In this document: positions 31,123 to 42,046 of the stretch, in pieces
Numbering within the stretch: position 1 is the first letter of the stretch
Layout of the letters: every line of letters begins with the position of its first letter
Assembly: GCF_042186555.1 (NCBI RefSeq)
Contig: NC_133326.1
Coordinates: 593,557,790 to 593,621,789, forward strand
Direction: 5' to 3'
From: Aquarana catesbeiana
Taxonomy: Eukaryota > Chordata > Amphibia > Anura > Ranidae
DNA length: 64,000 bases
Program-made: the position numbers and the translations under genes
Notes under the pieces: model-generated
The model's database searches: none
What the model saw: the letters and a program-made list of their open reading frames with translations, nothing else
Told to the model about the DNA's origin: nothing

Positions 31123-34100
31123 ATGATACAGATATATTCACATAATGTAAATGGCCTCAACTCCAACTTTAAGCTCCAACTAGCTCTACAAAGCTTTAGA
31201 GACTCTGGAGCAGAGGTCATTTTTGTACAGGAAACACACTTCAACAAACTGGGTACCCTAGCATTTGCGTCACGTTTATACCATATGGGCTATTTGGCCT
31301 CTAACACTAAAAAGAGAGCAGGGGTGGCCATTCTAATTAAAAAAGGATCTCCATTTACCCCCATTTCCTCCTACTCGGATCCGCAGGGATGTTTTCTGAT
31401 CCTTAGTGGCAAATGGCAAATATCGGACGATTTATGCACCAAATGTTAACCAGATGTCATTTGTAACTAAGGTATACAATCGCCTCTTCCGCACCAAGCA
31501 CTCTTTCCTGGTCATGGGGGAGATTTAATCCCCCATTCTTGGATAGAAAATCTCTAATCAAAAAGCTCCCCCCACACGCCTTTCTAAACAATCCACACAA
31601 TTCCGCAAGGTCACCCGAAAATTTGCGTTGTTCGATGCATGGCGCGTCGAACATCCGACAGATCGACAATATTCCCACTATTCACATCCGTTTCACACAC
31701 ATGCTCGTCTGGATTACTTTTTTGTCAACGCTCCCTCCCTAAGGTCCCTTACTGCAGTAAGCATCCTACCCATGTCATGGTCTGACCATGCACCAATCGC
31801 TATGACACTAAAGCTGCACCCCTCCAAAGTCAAACAGTGCCATTGGCGGCTGAACAACTTTCTCCTGAAAGATCTTACATACAGGTTGGACATGGAAAAG
31901 ACTTTAAAGTTATACTTTGTAGAAAACAACACCCCAGAGATCTCGGTGGGAATCCTTTGGGAAGCACATAAAGCGGACATAAGGGGTCAGAGTATTGCAA
32001 TCTCCACGGCCTGGAAGAAAAATGCCAAGTTGTTGAGACAGCGGACAACACAACGCTTACAGGAATTAGAATCTAGGCTTCCAACTTCATCCTCTATCCG
32101 CTTATTGAGGGAAATTATCCGACTTAGAGCTATACTAAAAAGTATAGACATGGGCAGGGTAGAGAAGGCTTTATTGAGATTGCGCCAACTTTACTATGAT
32201 AAAGGCAATAAGGCCCATACCTTATTGGCATTTAAACTTCGAGAAAGTACACATACATCAGCCCCTCAGGCTATCCGAGATACAAATGGCACACTACAAT
32301 TCCATCCAGACAGCATCGCACAACTCCTTAAGAATTATTACTCAGATCTTTATAACAATCCGTCCATATCGCACCTACCTATCCAGAGTTCATTTAAGGA
32401 TCGGGTACAGTCCTACCTTGCCACCAGCGGTGTATCCACTCTACCAGTAGAAGCCCTACATTCCCTCAACTCTCCTATCACTGACGAAGACATTTCAGAC
32501 ACTCTGAAACACCTCCCAAATAATAAAGCCCCAGGTCCTGATGGCCTCCCAAATGAGTATTACAAATCATTCTTACCTACCCTGTTTCCGCACATGGTCC
32601 GTTTATTCAACGGATTTATGGGCAAGGAAGAAATCCCTAGAGACATGCAGACGTCTCATCTTACACTTATACCCAAACCAGATGAGGACCACACGTTGTG
32701 CGGCAATTATAGGCCCATAGCTTTATTAAATTCAGACCTGAAAATATTTACGAAAATCCTGTCCCTTCGATTAAATGAGATTCTTCCCTCCCTGATCCAT
32801 AAAGATCAGGTAGGTTTTGTCCCGGGTCGTCAAGCAGGGGACAATACTAGGAGAGCCATCAACTTAATAGATATCATTAATAGACAAAAGAATGAAGCAC
32901 TATTGCTTAGTTTAGATGCTGAGAAAGCCTTCGATAGGCTCAGCTGGCCATTTATGTTCTCTACCCTTGAACATCTGGGCTTTCGGGGGCTGTTCCTCAA
33001 GTTGATTAAGCACCTATACGCAACCCCAACTGCCTCCATCAAAACGCCCTTTGCGGCCACCACTACCTTTCCTATCTCAAATGGCACAAGGCAGGGTTGC
33101 CCGCTTTCCCCACTGCTCTTCGCCTTGTGCATCGAACCTCTGGCAGCCCAGATCCGATGGGACCCTAATGTTAAAGGGGTGCAGGTTAGAGGCTGGGAAT
33201 TTAAAATCTCACTATTTGTGGACGATGTCCTCCTGACCCTAACACAACCACACACTACTCTTCCTAACCTCCATAAACTTTTGCAGGACTATGGGTCCCT
33301 GTTGGGCTACAAGGTTAACCCGACTAAATCGGAGGCCCTCCCGCTAAATTTATCCCCAGCGAAGGTCCAACACTTGTCGGCAAACTTTTCTTATGCATGG
33401 AAATCTCAGTTCATTAAATATCTAGGGGTACACCTTACACCGCAGTATGAATCTTTATACAACGCAAATTTTGGACCTCTGTTTGCTTCCATTCGATCTC
33501 TTCTGACCAAATGGAAACACTTTCCGATGTCTTGGTTTGGTCGTATTGCGTTGATCAAAATGAACATACTGTCTAAACTCCTGTATTGCTTTATGACCCT
33601 TCCAGTACCCATTCCACTACCCCATCTCACAAAACTCCAAAATGACCTTCTAAATTTTACATGGAACTATAGGCAGCACCAAATTTCTAGGTCGTGATGT
33701 TTGCTTCCAGAGGAGAGGGGGGATTGGCCTTTCCACACCTTCAACGCTATTACTATGCTGCACAATTGAGAGCTGTAGCTTCTTGGGTAACCCTGCCGGC
33801 CTATAATCACTGGACCCAGCTGGAAAAGATATGGCTAGCGCCTATCCACCCAAATAATTTACTGTGGAATGCCAACGCCAATGTCCCCTCCTCAGACTTA
33901 TTGCATACTATGCATCTCTTACGCAATATCTGGAGGCGGCTAAACCAGAGCACCCCTTTACAATTGGAGGCCTCTCTAGTTACAGCTTTCCTTTATAACC
34001 CTGAACTACCCGACAATTTAACCTCTCAGATGATCTCTCCATGGTTGCAAAAACAACTCTTCCATTATGGACACTTGGTGGATCCAGTGTCTCAAACATT

Positions 34101-34887
34101 GCTATCCTTTGATAAACTCAGAGCTAAATATGACCTCCCTCTCAGTGCCCTCTTCGGCTACCTCCAGATACGGCATTAAGCACTTACCATTTCTTCTACC
34201 CTCCAATTTTCTAAGCCATCCCCTTTTGAGTGCTTAGTCCTAGCAGGCCCCACACAGAAGGGACTGACCTCAGATATATATACAATCATAAACTCCTATG
34301 ACATGCTCACTAGGGGGAAACATAATTACATGCGCAGGTGGGAGGAACAACTTGGGGAGGAACTGACACTTGAACAATGGGCTATTGTATGGCGCTGGGC
34401 AGCTAAGAGCTCTATATGTACCCTTTACAAAGAAAACTCTTACAAGGTACTTTTTCAATGGTACCTTACCCCTTCACGCCTACAGGCCATATACCCGTCG
34501 GCCTCGGATCATTGCTGGTGATGCCGCCGGGAACTGGGCACATTATACCACATATACTGGAGCTGTCCCTTCCTCCAACCTTACTGGCGGGCGGTTTGAG
34601 ACCTCTTCCAGCAACTATTCGAGGTAGATATCCCCCTCTCTCCTAAATTTTTCATATTGGGCCTCCCTCCTGTCATACTCCCTAAACTAGCCAAAAAGCT
34701 AGCAATGCAAATACTTCCAGCAGCCAGATGCCTGATTTCCCTACACTGGAAGAGTCGGAATCCCTCGTCACTATCGGATCTATATACCAGAATTAAGGAA
34801 TCCATGACAGCCAAACTCATAGATAAGACGGATAGGCACACAGCCACATGGGAACCATGGCACAGGAAGCTAGAACCTCCCCCATAA
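31123..34887 (+). pseudogene. LINE copy 3 ORF2, heavily broken
   Basis: The frame at 31123-31449 starts the endonuclease (N-V-N-G-L, Q-E-T-H). The Asp-containing motif is broken at about 31515-31528, where M-G-E-I-stop stands for M-G-G-D-F-N, and S-D-H-A-P survives in the next long frame (31628-33697). That frame has A-P-G-P-D-G, N-Y-R-P-I-A-L-L, L-D-A-E-K-A-F-D, G-T-R-Q-G-C-P-L-S-P, and F-V-D-D in place of F-A-D-D. It breaks again near 33695, near 34180 and near 34520. Both catalytic Asp of the palm remain. Confidence 0.85.
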
Positions 34888-36243
34888 TTCCATAATTCTA
34901 TATTTCCATGAGACCTTCCTCGCCCTGGAAAATGGCACGTGCTTGGGACCCCGTAGAGATGAGATGAGACCTAAAGGTATGGACCCTTCTCTTTCTCTGT
35001 CTATTTCTTTTATTCCCCTATTCCTTTTCTATTTTCCCCTCCCGTTTATATTTTTTCTTTGAAGGGACTGGACCAAGCAATTTTCAATAGTCATTCCAGT
35101 TCTATTTGGTCTACTCTCCCTCTGTTTCAAGAGAACTTTATTATGAACATTATGCTCTTATTATTTCTTTTTTTTTTCGTTATTTTATTGTCATAAAATG
35201 GCTTTCTGTTGTCTTATTACGTGCAATGTCACTTTTAAACATTGTATAGTATTCTTGGAAGCTTAATAAAAAATTGTCAATTATAAAGAAATAGTTGTGA
35301 CAATCAGTAACAGACACAAATATATCTAATTATGTATACATATACCTGGGAGCTCCCCCTTCTTTAGACCTTAAAGTCACTATCCTTTGTAACTAAATGC
35401 AGGGCCCTGCAATGAAAAGGTAGTCCTGACGTCTTCAGTCTTCGCTAGCTTTTATAATTGTAATCCGCAAAGGGTTCCTCCTGGGTGTTGCGCAGTGTAA
35501 TATAACACACTAAAACAATTGTAATCCAGCAGATTGACTAAGTGTTCTTATATGAAGAAACCAGACATCTAGCATCCGTTCTTGAATACTGGAGTCTATT
35601 CAGATGTAAAGTTCTCCAACTTAACTTGTTCCGTGGGACTATCAGTCCCAGCAACACACTGTAACAGTTCTAACTGTGTATGTAGTAGTTAAACAAACTT
35701 CTGGGTGTTAACCCTCTCACCACACGGGATCCGGGCAGATGGATGTCTCCGTTTCAGCAGTTCTCAGTCCGTATCGAGACACCACCACGCTGTCACACTG
35801 TTCCATTCACAAGCGACCAGGAGTCCTCGGTTATGGGTCTCCGGAACGATCACTTCGGCTGCTCCAGCACGCTATGATGCAATGGCAGGATCCTTGCAGC
35901 TGCTCCGCTCCTTCGCAAAGTAGCAGAACCCTGTAGGACACACACACACCCACAGGGTTCTGCTGGCAGGCCACACGTCTCAGGAACAAGAGACCTAAGA
36001 TGGCCGCTCCTTACCCTTTTATATCCTTCCACAATGCAGTTCAGTTCTCACCTTGTCCAGGAGCATTGTGGGTGGGTCAGAGCTAAAGTTCCGAAGTAAA
36101 CAATGAATCACTTCCATGTCATTTCACTTGATCATGAAACGTAAACGTATTGTACTTTCTCAATTGTCCACAAGATGGCACTAACACAACCTATGTACTG
36201 TATAATACACATAGAGCTAGAAACAAAGGTTGTCAGCGCTACA

Positions 36244-36372
36244 TATGTGTTCTTTTTTCCATGTTGTATGTTAATATCATTATCAGTTATTTGCATTTAT
36301 AACACCCATACACAAATTACATAATTATTTCAGAGGGCTAGCGCTTCACGTACTCTTATTTTTCATACAGGA
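36244..36372 (-). repeat. Dispersed repeat hit by the Gypsy element
   Basis: The reverse complement of 36246-36372 matches 10820-10945, including CCTCTGAAATAATTAT and GGGTGTTATAAATGCAAAT. The identity is high but not complete and the match ends at the Gypsy edge, so the Gypsy element probably inserted inside this repeat. Confidence 0.65.
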
Positions 36373-37837
36373 TTTACATGCACAGTGCATTCGATCTTAT
36401 GGGTCCACTTGGATGAGTGGAAAAATGTCTTCAACATCACTAAACAGGCCCAGCTGAATGAGACTACTACTAGCTATACTATGACCTGCATAATGGAAAA
36501 CTATTACACCCATAATGCCCTTCTATTAAAGGTATCTAAGAATAATTGGACAGGAGTACTTTCTGTTTTGAGAAATACAGCGTTCCAAAGTAATTTTTGA
36601 AACAGCCCAAGCATATTAGCCCAGCGTAGAAATAATATTTAAGAAAACCATATTCCATCTTCCATACTTTCTTATGTATAGACTTAAAATAATACTGCAG
36701 AATATGCTAAAAACAATAAAGCACAATGCAGTGGGCCAACTGCTACTGGCAAAGATGTACACCGAAATGCGAGTGTGTCTCTGTGTGTCTGTGTGTAGAG
36801 ATGAACACCTTAAATATGTATTTAACTCTCTTTTCATAATAAAACATGGAGCGTTTCAACTGCCATTAGAAATAGTACTGATAAAATGTTCAAAATTGCA
36901 AGGGAGACATCTTCATAACAACAACCCAAAAAGGCCTACTGCTACTTTGCGTTGCACTACACTACTTTGGCAGCTGATCTCATTTAGCTGCACTCCCACT
37001 CACATCTATCTAGAAACTTCAGCTTTAAGAAGGGAGTAGCAGTGCTGTGTTCCAAGAACGGATCATGCATCTCTCTTTAGGTCATGGTGTCTGGGTTTTG
37101 TCATTTTGCATTATTAATGTCACTAAATAAACTCTACTAACAGGTCATCAAGACATGTTTGTTTTTAGGTTCCATTTGTAAAAGTCACATGATCCCAGTC
37201 CCATGCAAAGTCCATTTAAAATGATTACACTAAAGCCAACATAAAATGCTGAGGTGGCATGAAAAGATTTATGCAGTTTCTTTCTGCAGTGGCTGGGTCA
37301 AATAATATTGGGGTTGTCATAAAAATATGAAATCCATTAATGCTTTCACCCTGCATGGAACCATATGCCTCATATTCCAGCATTATCCCTGAGCAGCCAT
37401 CTTAAGCAATACTGTGAGGTATAATTGAATGAGGAACCCAGAGCACATGTACCAGAATAAGCTAGGACCAAGGAAAGTCCAGCAATTTCCCATTAAAAGA
37501 GAATTCTCAAACCACTTCTCACAGAAATTAAATTGTTCATGGCAATAAGAGAGATGTCAGCCCATAATACTTAAAATCTGACAGACCGGAATGTCTGGAG
37601 ATTATAAAATAGGAGTTTTATGAGAAAACATACAACCCTCTGTAGAAGCAATATGTTTTGCAGTGAACAATGCATGCCTGCATCAAACTACATCCACTTT
37701 TTCAGGGTTAAGAGACAACTACAGTCAATAGGTTTTATTACAGTAGTTAACTTCCTAAATGTTTTACTGTTATAAAGAGTAAACTGTAATCTCAAATCTG
37801 CCTATTGAAACAATCCTCCAGTCCTTGACTGACACTG
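36373..37837. other. No gene seen
   Basis: About 1.5 kb of AT-rich sequence. The open frames here (for example 36385-36600, 36674-37039) match no family I recognise and do not support a gene. This is the best candidate for unmodified host intergenic or intronic DNA on this side. Confidence 0.4.
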
Positions 37838-38530
37838 GGTTTGAAAAAACGCCAGTTCTTTTGGCAGAAAAAAAAACGCTCATATAAAGAGTTTTTATAC
37901 AGGCATTTAGGAGCATCTAGAGACATTTAGCATTTTTTTTTTCTTCCGGAAAACTGCTCTCAAAAACGCAAGACAGAAGTTTTTGGGGGTTTTTTTTCTG
38001 CCTCTAAACGGTGTGCTAAAAATATACCTCTAATGCCGTGTACACACGAGTGGACTTTCCGGCATACTTGGTCCGGTGTACCGGAGTCCGTCGGACAATC
38101 GATCATGTGTGGGCTCCAGCGGACTTTTTTTTCTCAAAAGTTTGACGGACTTAGATTTGATATATGTTTAAAATCTATCCGACGGACTTGAGTCAGGTCG
38201 AAAAGTCCGCTCGTCTGTATGCTAGTCCGACGGACAAAAACCGATGCTAGGGCAGCTATTGGCTACTGGCTATAAACTTCCTTGTTTTAGTCCGGTCGTA
38301 TGTCATCACGAACGAATCAGTCGGACTTTGGTTGATCGTGTGTAGGCAAGTCCGTTCATTTGGAGTCCGTCGTAAAGTCCGTCGAAAAGTCTGCCAGGCA
38401 AAGTATGCCATGAAGTCCGGTCGTGTGTACGTGGCATAAAAGTCCTAGTGTGCATGGATACACAGGATAACATTAGCTGCTTCTACAGGCAAAATGCTAA
38501 ACTTCTCTAGAAGCAGCATTTTTTTAAGCC
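37838..38530. mobile_element. Inverted-repeat element hosting a Harbinger-like MITE
   Basis: The left edge (ACACTGGGTTTGAAAAAACGC, about 37838) and the right edge in reverse complement (ACACTGGCTTAAAAAAATGC, ending about 38535) look like diverged terminal inverted repeats. A 403-bp MITE with its own duplication sits between them. No coding capacity. The superfamily is unassigned and the borders are approximate. Confidence 0.4.
38034..38436. mobile_element. Harbinger-like MITE with TAA duplication
   Basis: The 403-bp element has terminal inverted repeats TGCCGTGTACACACGA and (right end, reversed) TGCCACGTACACACGA, flanked by TAA at 38031-38033 and 38437-38439. A 3-bp TWA duplication is typical of PIF/Harbinger elements. 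The interior is full of short GTCCGTCGGAC-like blocks in both orientations. There is no transposase, so it would depend on another element. Confidence 0.75.
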
Positions 38531-38539
38531 AGTGTGTAT

Positions 38540-39490
38540 TGACCCTTAAAGTAAAGTGCAGAGGGCAAGGAGGAGGATAATGACAACAACAAAAGTCAAC
38601 ATATCTGCTTTGTCAGCAACAAGGCACATGAAATGTTCCCAATATTTCCTCAAAGCACCAACAAGTCCATTAATCTGCACTATGCAGGTCATATTGTTGA
38701 TTGATTAGCACATATGTCTTCCCATTACCAAAAGGGGAACATAGTGCAGAACAACCGGATGATGCAATGTTGCATTTTGACCAGAGTAAGGCTAAATCCT
38801 CCACCCCAGCCCATGTGAGCTCTACGATTCATAGACCAGTTTCTCTATCCAAGCAAACAATGTGAGTGAACATTAGTCTCCATTAATTTTCACTCAAATT
38901 GTTTCCCTAGGTAGAGAAAGTGGCATCTGCTTTTACTATAAATAATCAGTGAGCTGGACCTAAGTTGGATGAAGGCACCAAGCGCCTTAAATATGATATG
39001 GATTTTGAGGCAAGAGTTGATGCTGGTAAAGGGGAGGACAACATCACGGGAGGAAGACCCACTAGCGGGGGAAAAAGGAGGGTCATCAATATATTTTTCT
39101 CCACTGTATATATAAAGAGGATGGGAAAATGTAATGCAGGAGCAGCATCATGAGGACAAGGCTGACCTGGCAATTATTAGATATCAACATGTGAAGTTTC
39201 CAGTGGGCAAAACCAAAAAAACTCTCTCCTGCGCTCGGGTATCTAGAACCTCAATATGTGGTCAGGCCAGAATGCTTCAGTGGTGTCCTCCATCTTGCAG
39301 CCCTCCTCAGAATAATGGGTATTCATGGGCTACAAAAAGAGAAGAAAGAAAGGAGGGCGCACCGACCTAGTGCATTACCACTGATAGCGTTTATTAAAAA
39401 AGTAAAACAGCAAATGGATACTCACAAACGAGCATGAATGACAAGCATGAACAGTAGCTGGAGGTGCGCAGTGACAAACATCAGAAAGAA
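38540..39490. other. No gene seen
   Basis: Roughly 0.95 kb without a supported gene or identified repeat. Short frames (for example 38965-39153) show no family. Confidence 0.35.
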
Positions 39491-39499
39491 ACCGGGACC

Positions 39500-39595
39500 G
39501 GACATCAGGTGGATGAGGCAATGGCTGACGCGTTTCGGGGGAGAACCCCTTTCTTCAGAGCCTAAGCGGGTAGTCACCCGCTTAGGTTTAACATA
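39500..39595. repeat. ACGCGTTTCG hairpin module
   Basis: ACGCGTTTCG (near 39529) is followed by GGGGG-AGAA-CCCC, then CTTCAGAGC and a perfect 11-bp inverted repeat CCTAAGCGGGT-agtc-ACCCGCTTAGG (39561-39586). A sequence of the same design occurs at 56948-56990. It looks like the end of an unidentified dispersed element. Confidence 0.5.
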
Positions 39596-39600
39596 CCTAC

Positions 39601-39904
39601 TCCCCTTTCACACCTGAGACCTTGTAACACTAATGAGTCACATGACACCGGGGAGGGAAAATGGCTAATTGGGGCCAATTTGGACATTTTCACTTAGGGG
39701 TGTACTCACTTTTGTTGCCAGCGGTTTAGACATTAATTGCTGTGTGTTGAGTTATTTTGAGGGGACAGCAAATTTACACTGTTATACAAGCTGTACACTC
39801 ACTACTTTACATTGTAGCAAAGTGTCATTTCTTTAGTGTTGTCACATGAAAAGATAATAAAATATTTACAAAAATGTGACGAGTGTACTCACTTTTGTGA
39901 GATA

Positions 39905-39907
<3 letters not shown>
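39601..39907 (-). mobile_element. Tc1-like fragment a (5' terminal part, minus strand)
   Basis: The right end carries the terminus CAGTATCTCACAAAAGTGAG (reverse complement, ending 39907). Inward it matches the non-coding 5' part of copy b (CTTTGCTACAATGTA, CCTCAAAATAACTCAACACA, and GAGACCTTGTAACACTAA). It stops at about 39601, before any transposase. Confidence 0.75.

Positions 39908-39936
<29 letters not shown>
39908..39936. repeat. (AT)n microsatellite
   Basis: About 29 bp of alternating TA directly at the terminus of Tc1-like fragment a and 24 bp from that of copy b. TA is the Tc1 target, so the tract may mark or derive from the insertion site. Confidence 0.9.
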
Positions 39937-39939
<3 letters not shown>

Positions 39940-40416
39940 CATTTATAAACAGTGTGTATACAGTATGTCACAGAAGTGTGAGTACACTCCTTACATTTTT
40001 GTCATTTTTTTTGTTATAGCTTTTCATGTGACAACACTGAAGAAATGACACTTTGCTACAATGTAAACTGAGTAAAGTGAGTGTACAGCTTGTATAACAG
40101 TGTAAATTTGCTGTCCCCTCAAAATAACTCAACACACCGCCATTATTGTCTAAACTGCTGGAAACAAAGGTAAGTACACCCCTAAGTGAAAATGTCCAAA
40201 TTGGGCCCAATTAGCCATTTTCCCTCCCCGGTGTCATGAGACTCGTTAGTGTTACAAGGTCTCAGGTGTGAATGGGGAGCATGTGTATAAAATTGGGTGT
40301 CATTGCTCTCACTTTCTCATACTGGTCACTGGAAGTTCAACATGGCGCCTCATGGCAATGAACTCTCTGAGGTTCTGAAAAAAAGAATTGTTGCTCTACA
40401 TAAAGATGGCCTAGGC

Positions 40417-41603
40417 CAGTGATGGCGAACCTATGGCACGCGTGCCACAGTTGGCACGCAGAGCCATCTTTGTGGGCACGCGAGAGGGTCCAGGTTCTCG
40501 GTAGGGAGAACAAGGCAGCAAGCAGCGGCGAGGTGCAGGAAATTATCTGCATGAGTGAGTGGGCGGCTCCACAGCCTCCGCACGGAAGGCTACAGGCCTA
40601 ACAGCTCAGGAGGGAGAGAAGCAAGCAGCAGCAAGGTGCAGGAAACTGTCTGCACGAGTGAGTGGGCAGCTCCGCATGCTCTGCGTGTTAGGCTACAGGC
40701 CTGACAGCGCGGGAGGGAGAAAAGAACTTCACTGCTTAATTTTATGGCCAAAGAGGGGAGCATCCCTGGTGCCTTCCGGAGCCTGGACTCCTCAAACCTC
40801 CTTCAATAGTAAGGCCCGGAGAACAGACTGACTGTGGGCCTGGAAGACGAGGACAGGTGAGAGGCACAGGCTGTAAGGGAGCCGCTGGACGGAACAGAGC
40901 AGAGGGCTCTCCCGGATCAAGGATGGAGACAGGTACTGGGCACAATTATACACTGAATACCTGCAGACAAAGACTGGTGCAAGGAGGCAGAGCAGGGATT
41001 GCAGATCGGGACAGAGCTAGATATCTCCCTTTCTCTGAGCTCCCCTCTTTTTCAGTCGCCCCGTGTCTCTCTCTTTCCGCTCCCCCTCTCTGTCCGCCCT
41101 CTCTCTCTGTCCGCCCTCTCTCTCTGTCCGCCCTCTCTCTCTGTCCGCCCTCTCTCTCTGTCCGCCCTCTCTCTCTGTGTCCTTTCTCTCTCTCTGTGTC
41201 CCTTCTCTTTCTCTCACTCTGTCTCTTCTCTCTCTCTCGCTCTGTCCGCTCTCTCTCTCTCTCTCTCTCTGTGTCCCCGCTCTCTCTCTGTGTCCCCTCC
41301 CTCTCTCTCTGTCCCTCTGTCTCCCCTCTCTGTCTCTCTCCCTCTCTCTCTGTCCCCCCTCTCTCTCTCTGTCCCCCCCTCTCTCTCTCTGTCCCCCCCT
41401 CTCTCTCTCTGTCCCCCCCTCTCTCTGTATCTGTGTGTCCCCTCTCTCTGTGTCCCCATCTCTCTCTCTCTCTTTTACATACACCCCCTCTCTTTCGCTC
41501 AGCACCCCTCTCTCACGAATTGCCGTGTTGACACTTTGCAACACAAAACCAACTTATTTATTTCAGTTTGGGCACTCAGGCTCAAAAAGGTTCGCCATCA
41601 CTG
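40417..41603. mobile_element. Non-autonomous hAT element with 8-bp duplication
   Basis: The termini are CAGTGATGGCGAACCT and AGGTTCGCCATCACTG (perfect 16-bp inverted repeat), flanked by GCCTAGGC at 40409-40416 and 41604-41611. An 8-bp duplication and CAG...CTG ends are typical of hAT. The 1187-bp interior holds a tandem duplication of about 115 bp (about 40500-40730) and a long CT-rich minisatellite. No hAT transposase is encoded. The open frames of up to 224 codons here are Ser/Leu/Pro repeats from the CT tract. Confidence 0.9.
41060..41480. repeat. CT-rich minisatellite inside the hAT element
   Basis: Runs of CTCTCTCTGTCCGCCCT (about 18 bp) followed by related CTCTCTCTCTGTCCCCC units. Several long frames on both strands arise from it and are not genes. 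Confidence 0.9.
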
Positions 41604-42046
41604 GCCTAGGCTATAAGAAGATTGCCAAGACCCTGAAACTGAGCTTCAGCATGGTGGCCAAGACCATACAGTGGCTTAATAGGACAGGTTTCACTCAGAA
41701 CAGGCCTAGCCTTGGTCGAAGTTGAGTGCACATGCTCAGCGTGATCTCCAGAGGTTGTCTTCGGGAAATAGACATGTGAGTGCTGCCAGCATTGCTGCAG
41801 AGGTTGAAGGGGTGGGGCCAGCCTGTCAGTGCTCAGATCATACGCTGCACACTGCATCAAATTGGTCTGCATGGCTGTCGTCCCAGAAGGAAGCCTCTCC
41901 TAAAGATTTTTAGGTAACTGTAGCGCTATCCCAGTAGGAGCTGCTGATTAGGATAGATCCTCTGTTTTTTGCCTCAACCTTTTCCAACCACTCTAACACA
42001 CGAGATTAAGTGTACAAACATATAGCATCACAGGAAATCACTGAAA

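Larger units (their letters stand above)
28629..35285 (+). mobile_element. LINE copy 3 (L1/Tx1-type), inserted in Gypsy 5' LTR
   Basis: The copy is flanked by the 14-bp duplication AAGAAATAGTTGTG (28615-28628, 35286-35299). ORF1 (28811-30211) is intact; the ORF2 region (31123-34887) carries many breaks. The 5' end differs from copies 1 and 2, and ORF2 is nearer to copy 4 in wording (for example A-L-L-N-S-D-L-K-I-F). The element ends AATAAAAAATTGTCAATTAT. It is the most degraded of the four LINEs. Confidence 0.92.
12992..36243 (-). mobile_element. Ty3/Gypsy LTR retrotransposon with three nested insertions
   Basis: The element is on the minus strand. Its 5' LTR (28289-36243) is split by a LINE, its leader is split by another LINE (21927-28255), and its 3' LTR (12992-16105) is split by a tandem-repeat block and cut at its 3' end. 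An 18-base primer-binding site and a purine-rich tract flank the internal part. The gene order gag (PNMA-like), protease, RT, RNase H, integrase is that of Ty3/Gypsy. Without insertions the LTR is about 1.28 kb. Several frameshifts and stops make all of pol defective. The outer 5' LTR edge follows from the match of both LTR starts (TGTAGCGC); the missing 3' end rules out checking a target duplication. Confidence 0.9.
28289..36243 (-). repeat. Gypsy 5' LTR, split by a LINE
   Basis: The parts 28289-28628 and 35300-36243 give about 1284 bp when joined. The LTR starts TGTAGCGC at 36243 and ends GCTACA at 28289 (minus strand). LINE copy 3 interrupts it. It matches the 3' LTR closely, with small indels such as around 35836. 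Confidence 0.9.
39961..41911 (+). mobile_element. Tc1-like copy b (5' half), split by a hAT element
   Basis: The terminus CAGTATGTCACAGAAGTGTG follows a TA at 39959-39960. The non-coding 5' part equals fragment a inverted, and the transposase starts at 40342. The hAT insert lies at 40417-41603. The copy ends at about 41911 in the middle of the transposase gene, followed by unrelated sequence. The C-terminal catalytic half is missing here. Confidence 0.85.
40342..41911 (+). pseudogene. Tc1-like transposase, N-terminal part, split
   Basis: The N-terminal reading M-A-P-H-G-N-E-L-S-E runs to the hAT insertion after codon 25 (G-L-G). It resumes at 41612 with Y-K-K-I-A-K-T-L-K-L-S and V-A-K-T-I-Q-W, the helix-turn-helix DNA-binding domain of Tc1 transposases. 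Two further frame breaks lie near 41724 and 41814. The second part (A-A-S-I-A-A-E-V) is the second helix-turn-helix. The DDE domain is absent. The gene was likely dead before or at the hAT insertion. Confidence 0.8.

Noticed and set aside
36385..37039. Possible host exon
   Set aside because: Frames of 71 and 121 codons match no family by eye, and no splice-site pattern supports exons.
40857..41725. Open frames of 175 to 224 codons rich in Ser, Leu, Pro or Arg, Glu
   Set aside because: They are translations of a CT-rich minisatellite within the hAT element, open in several frames at once.
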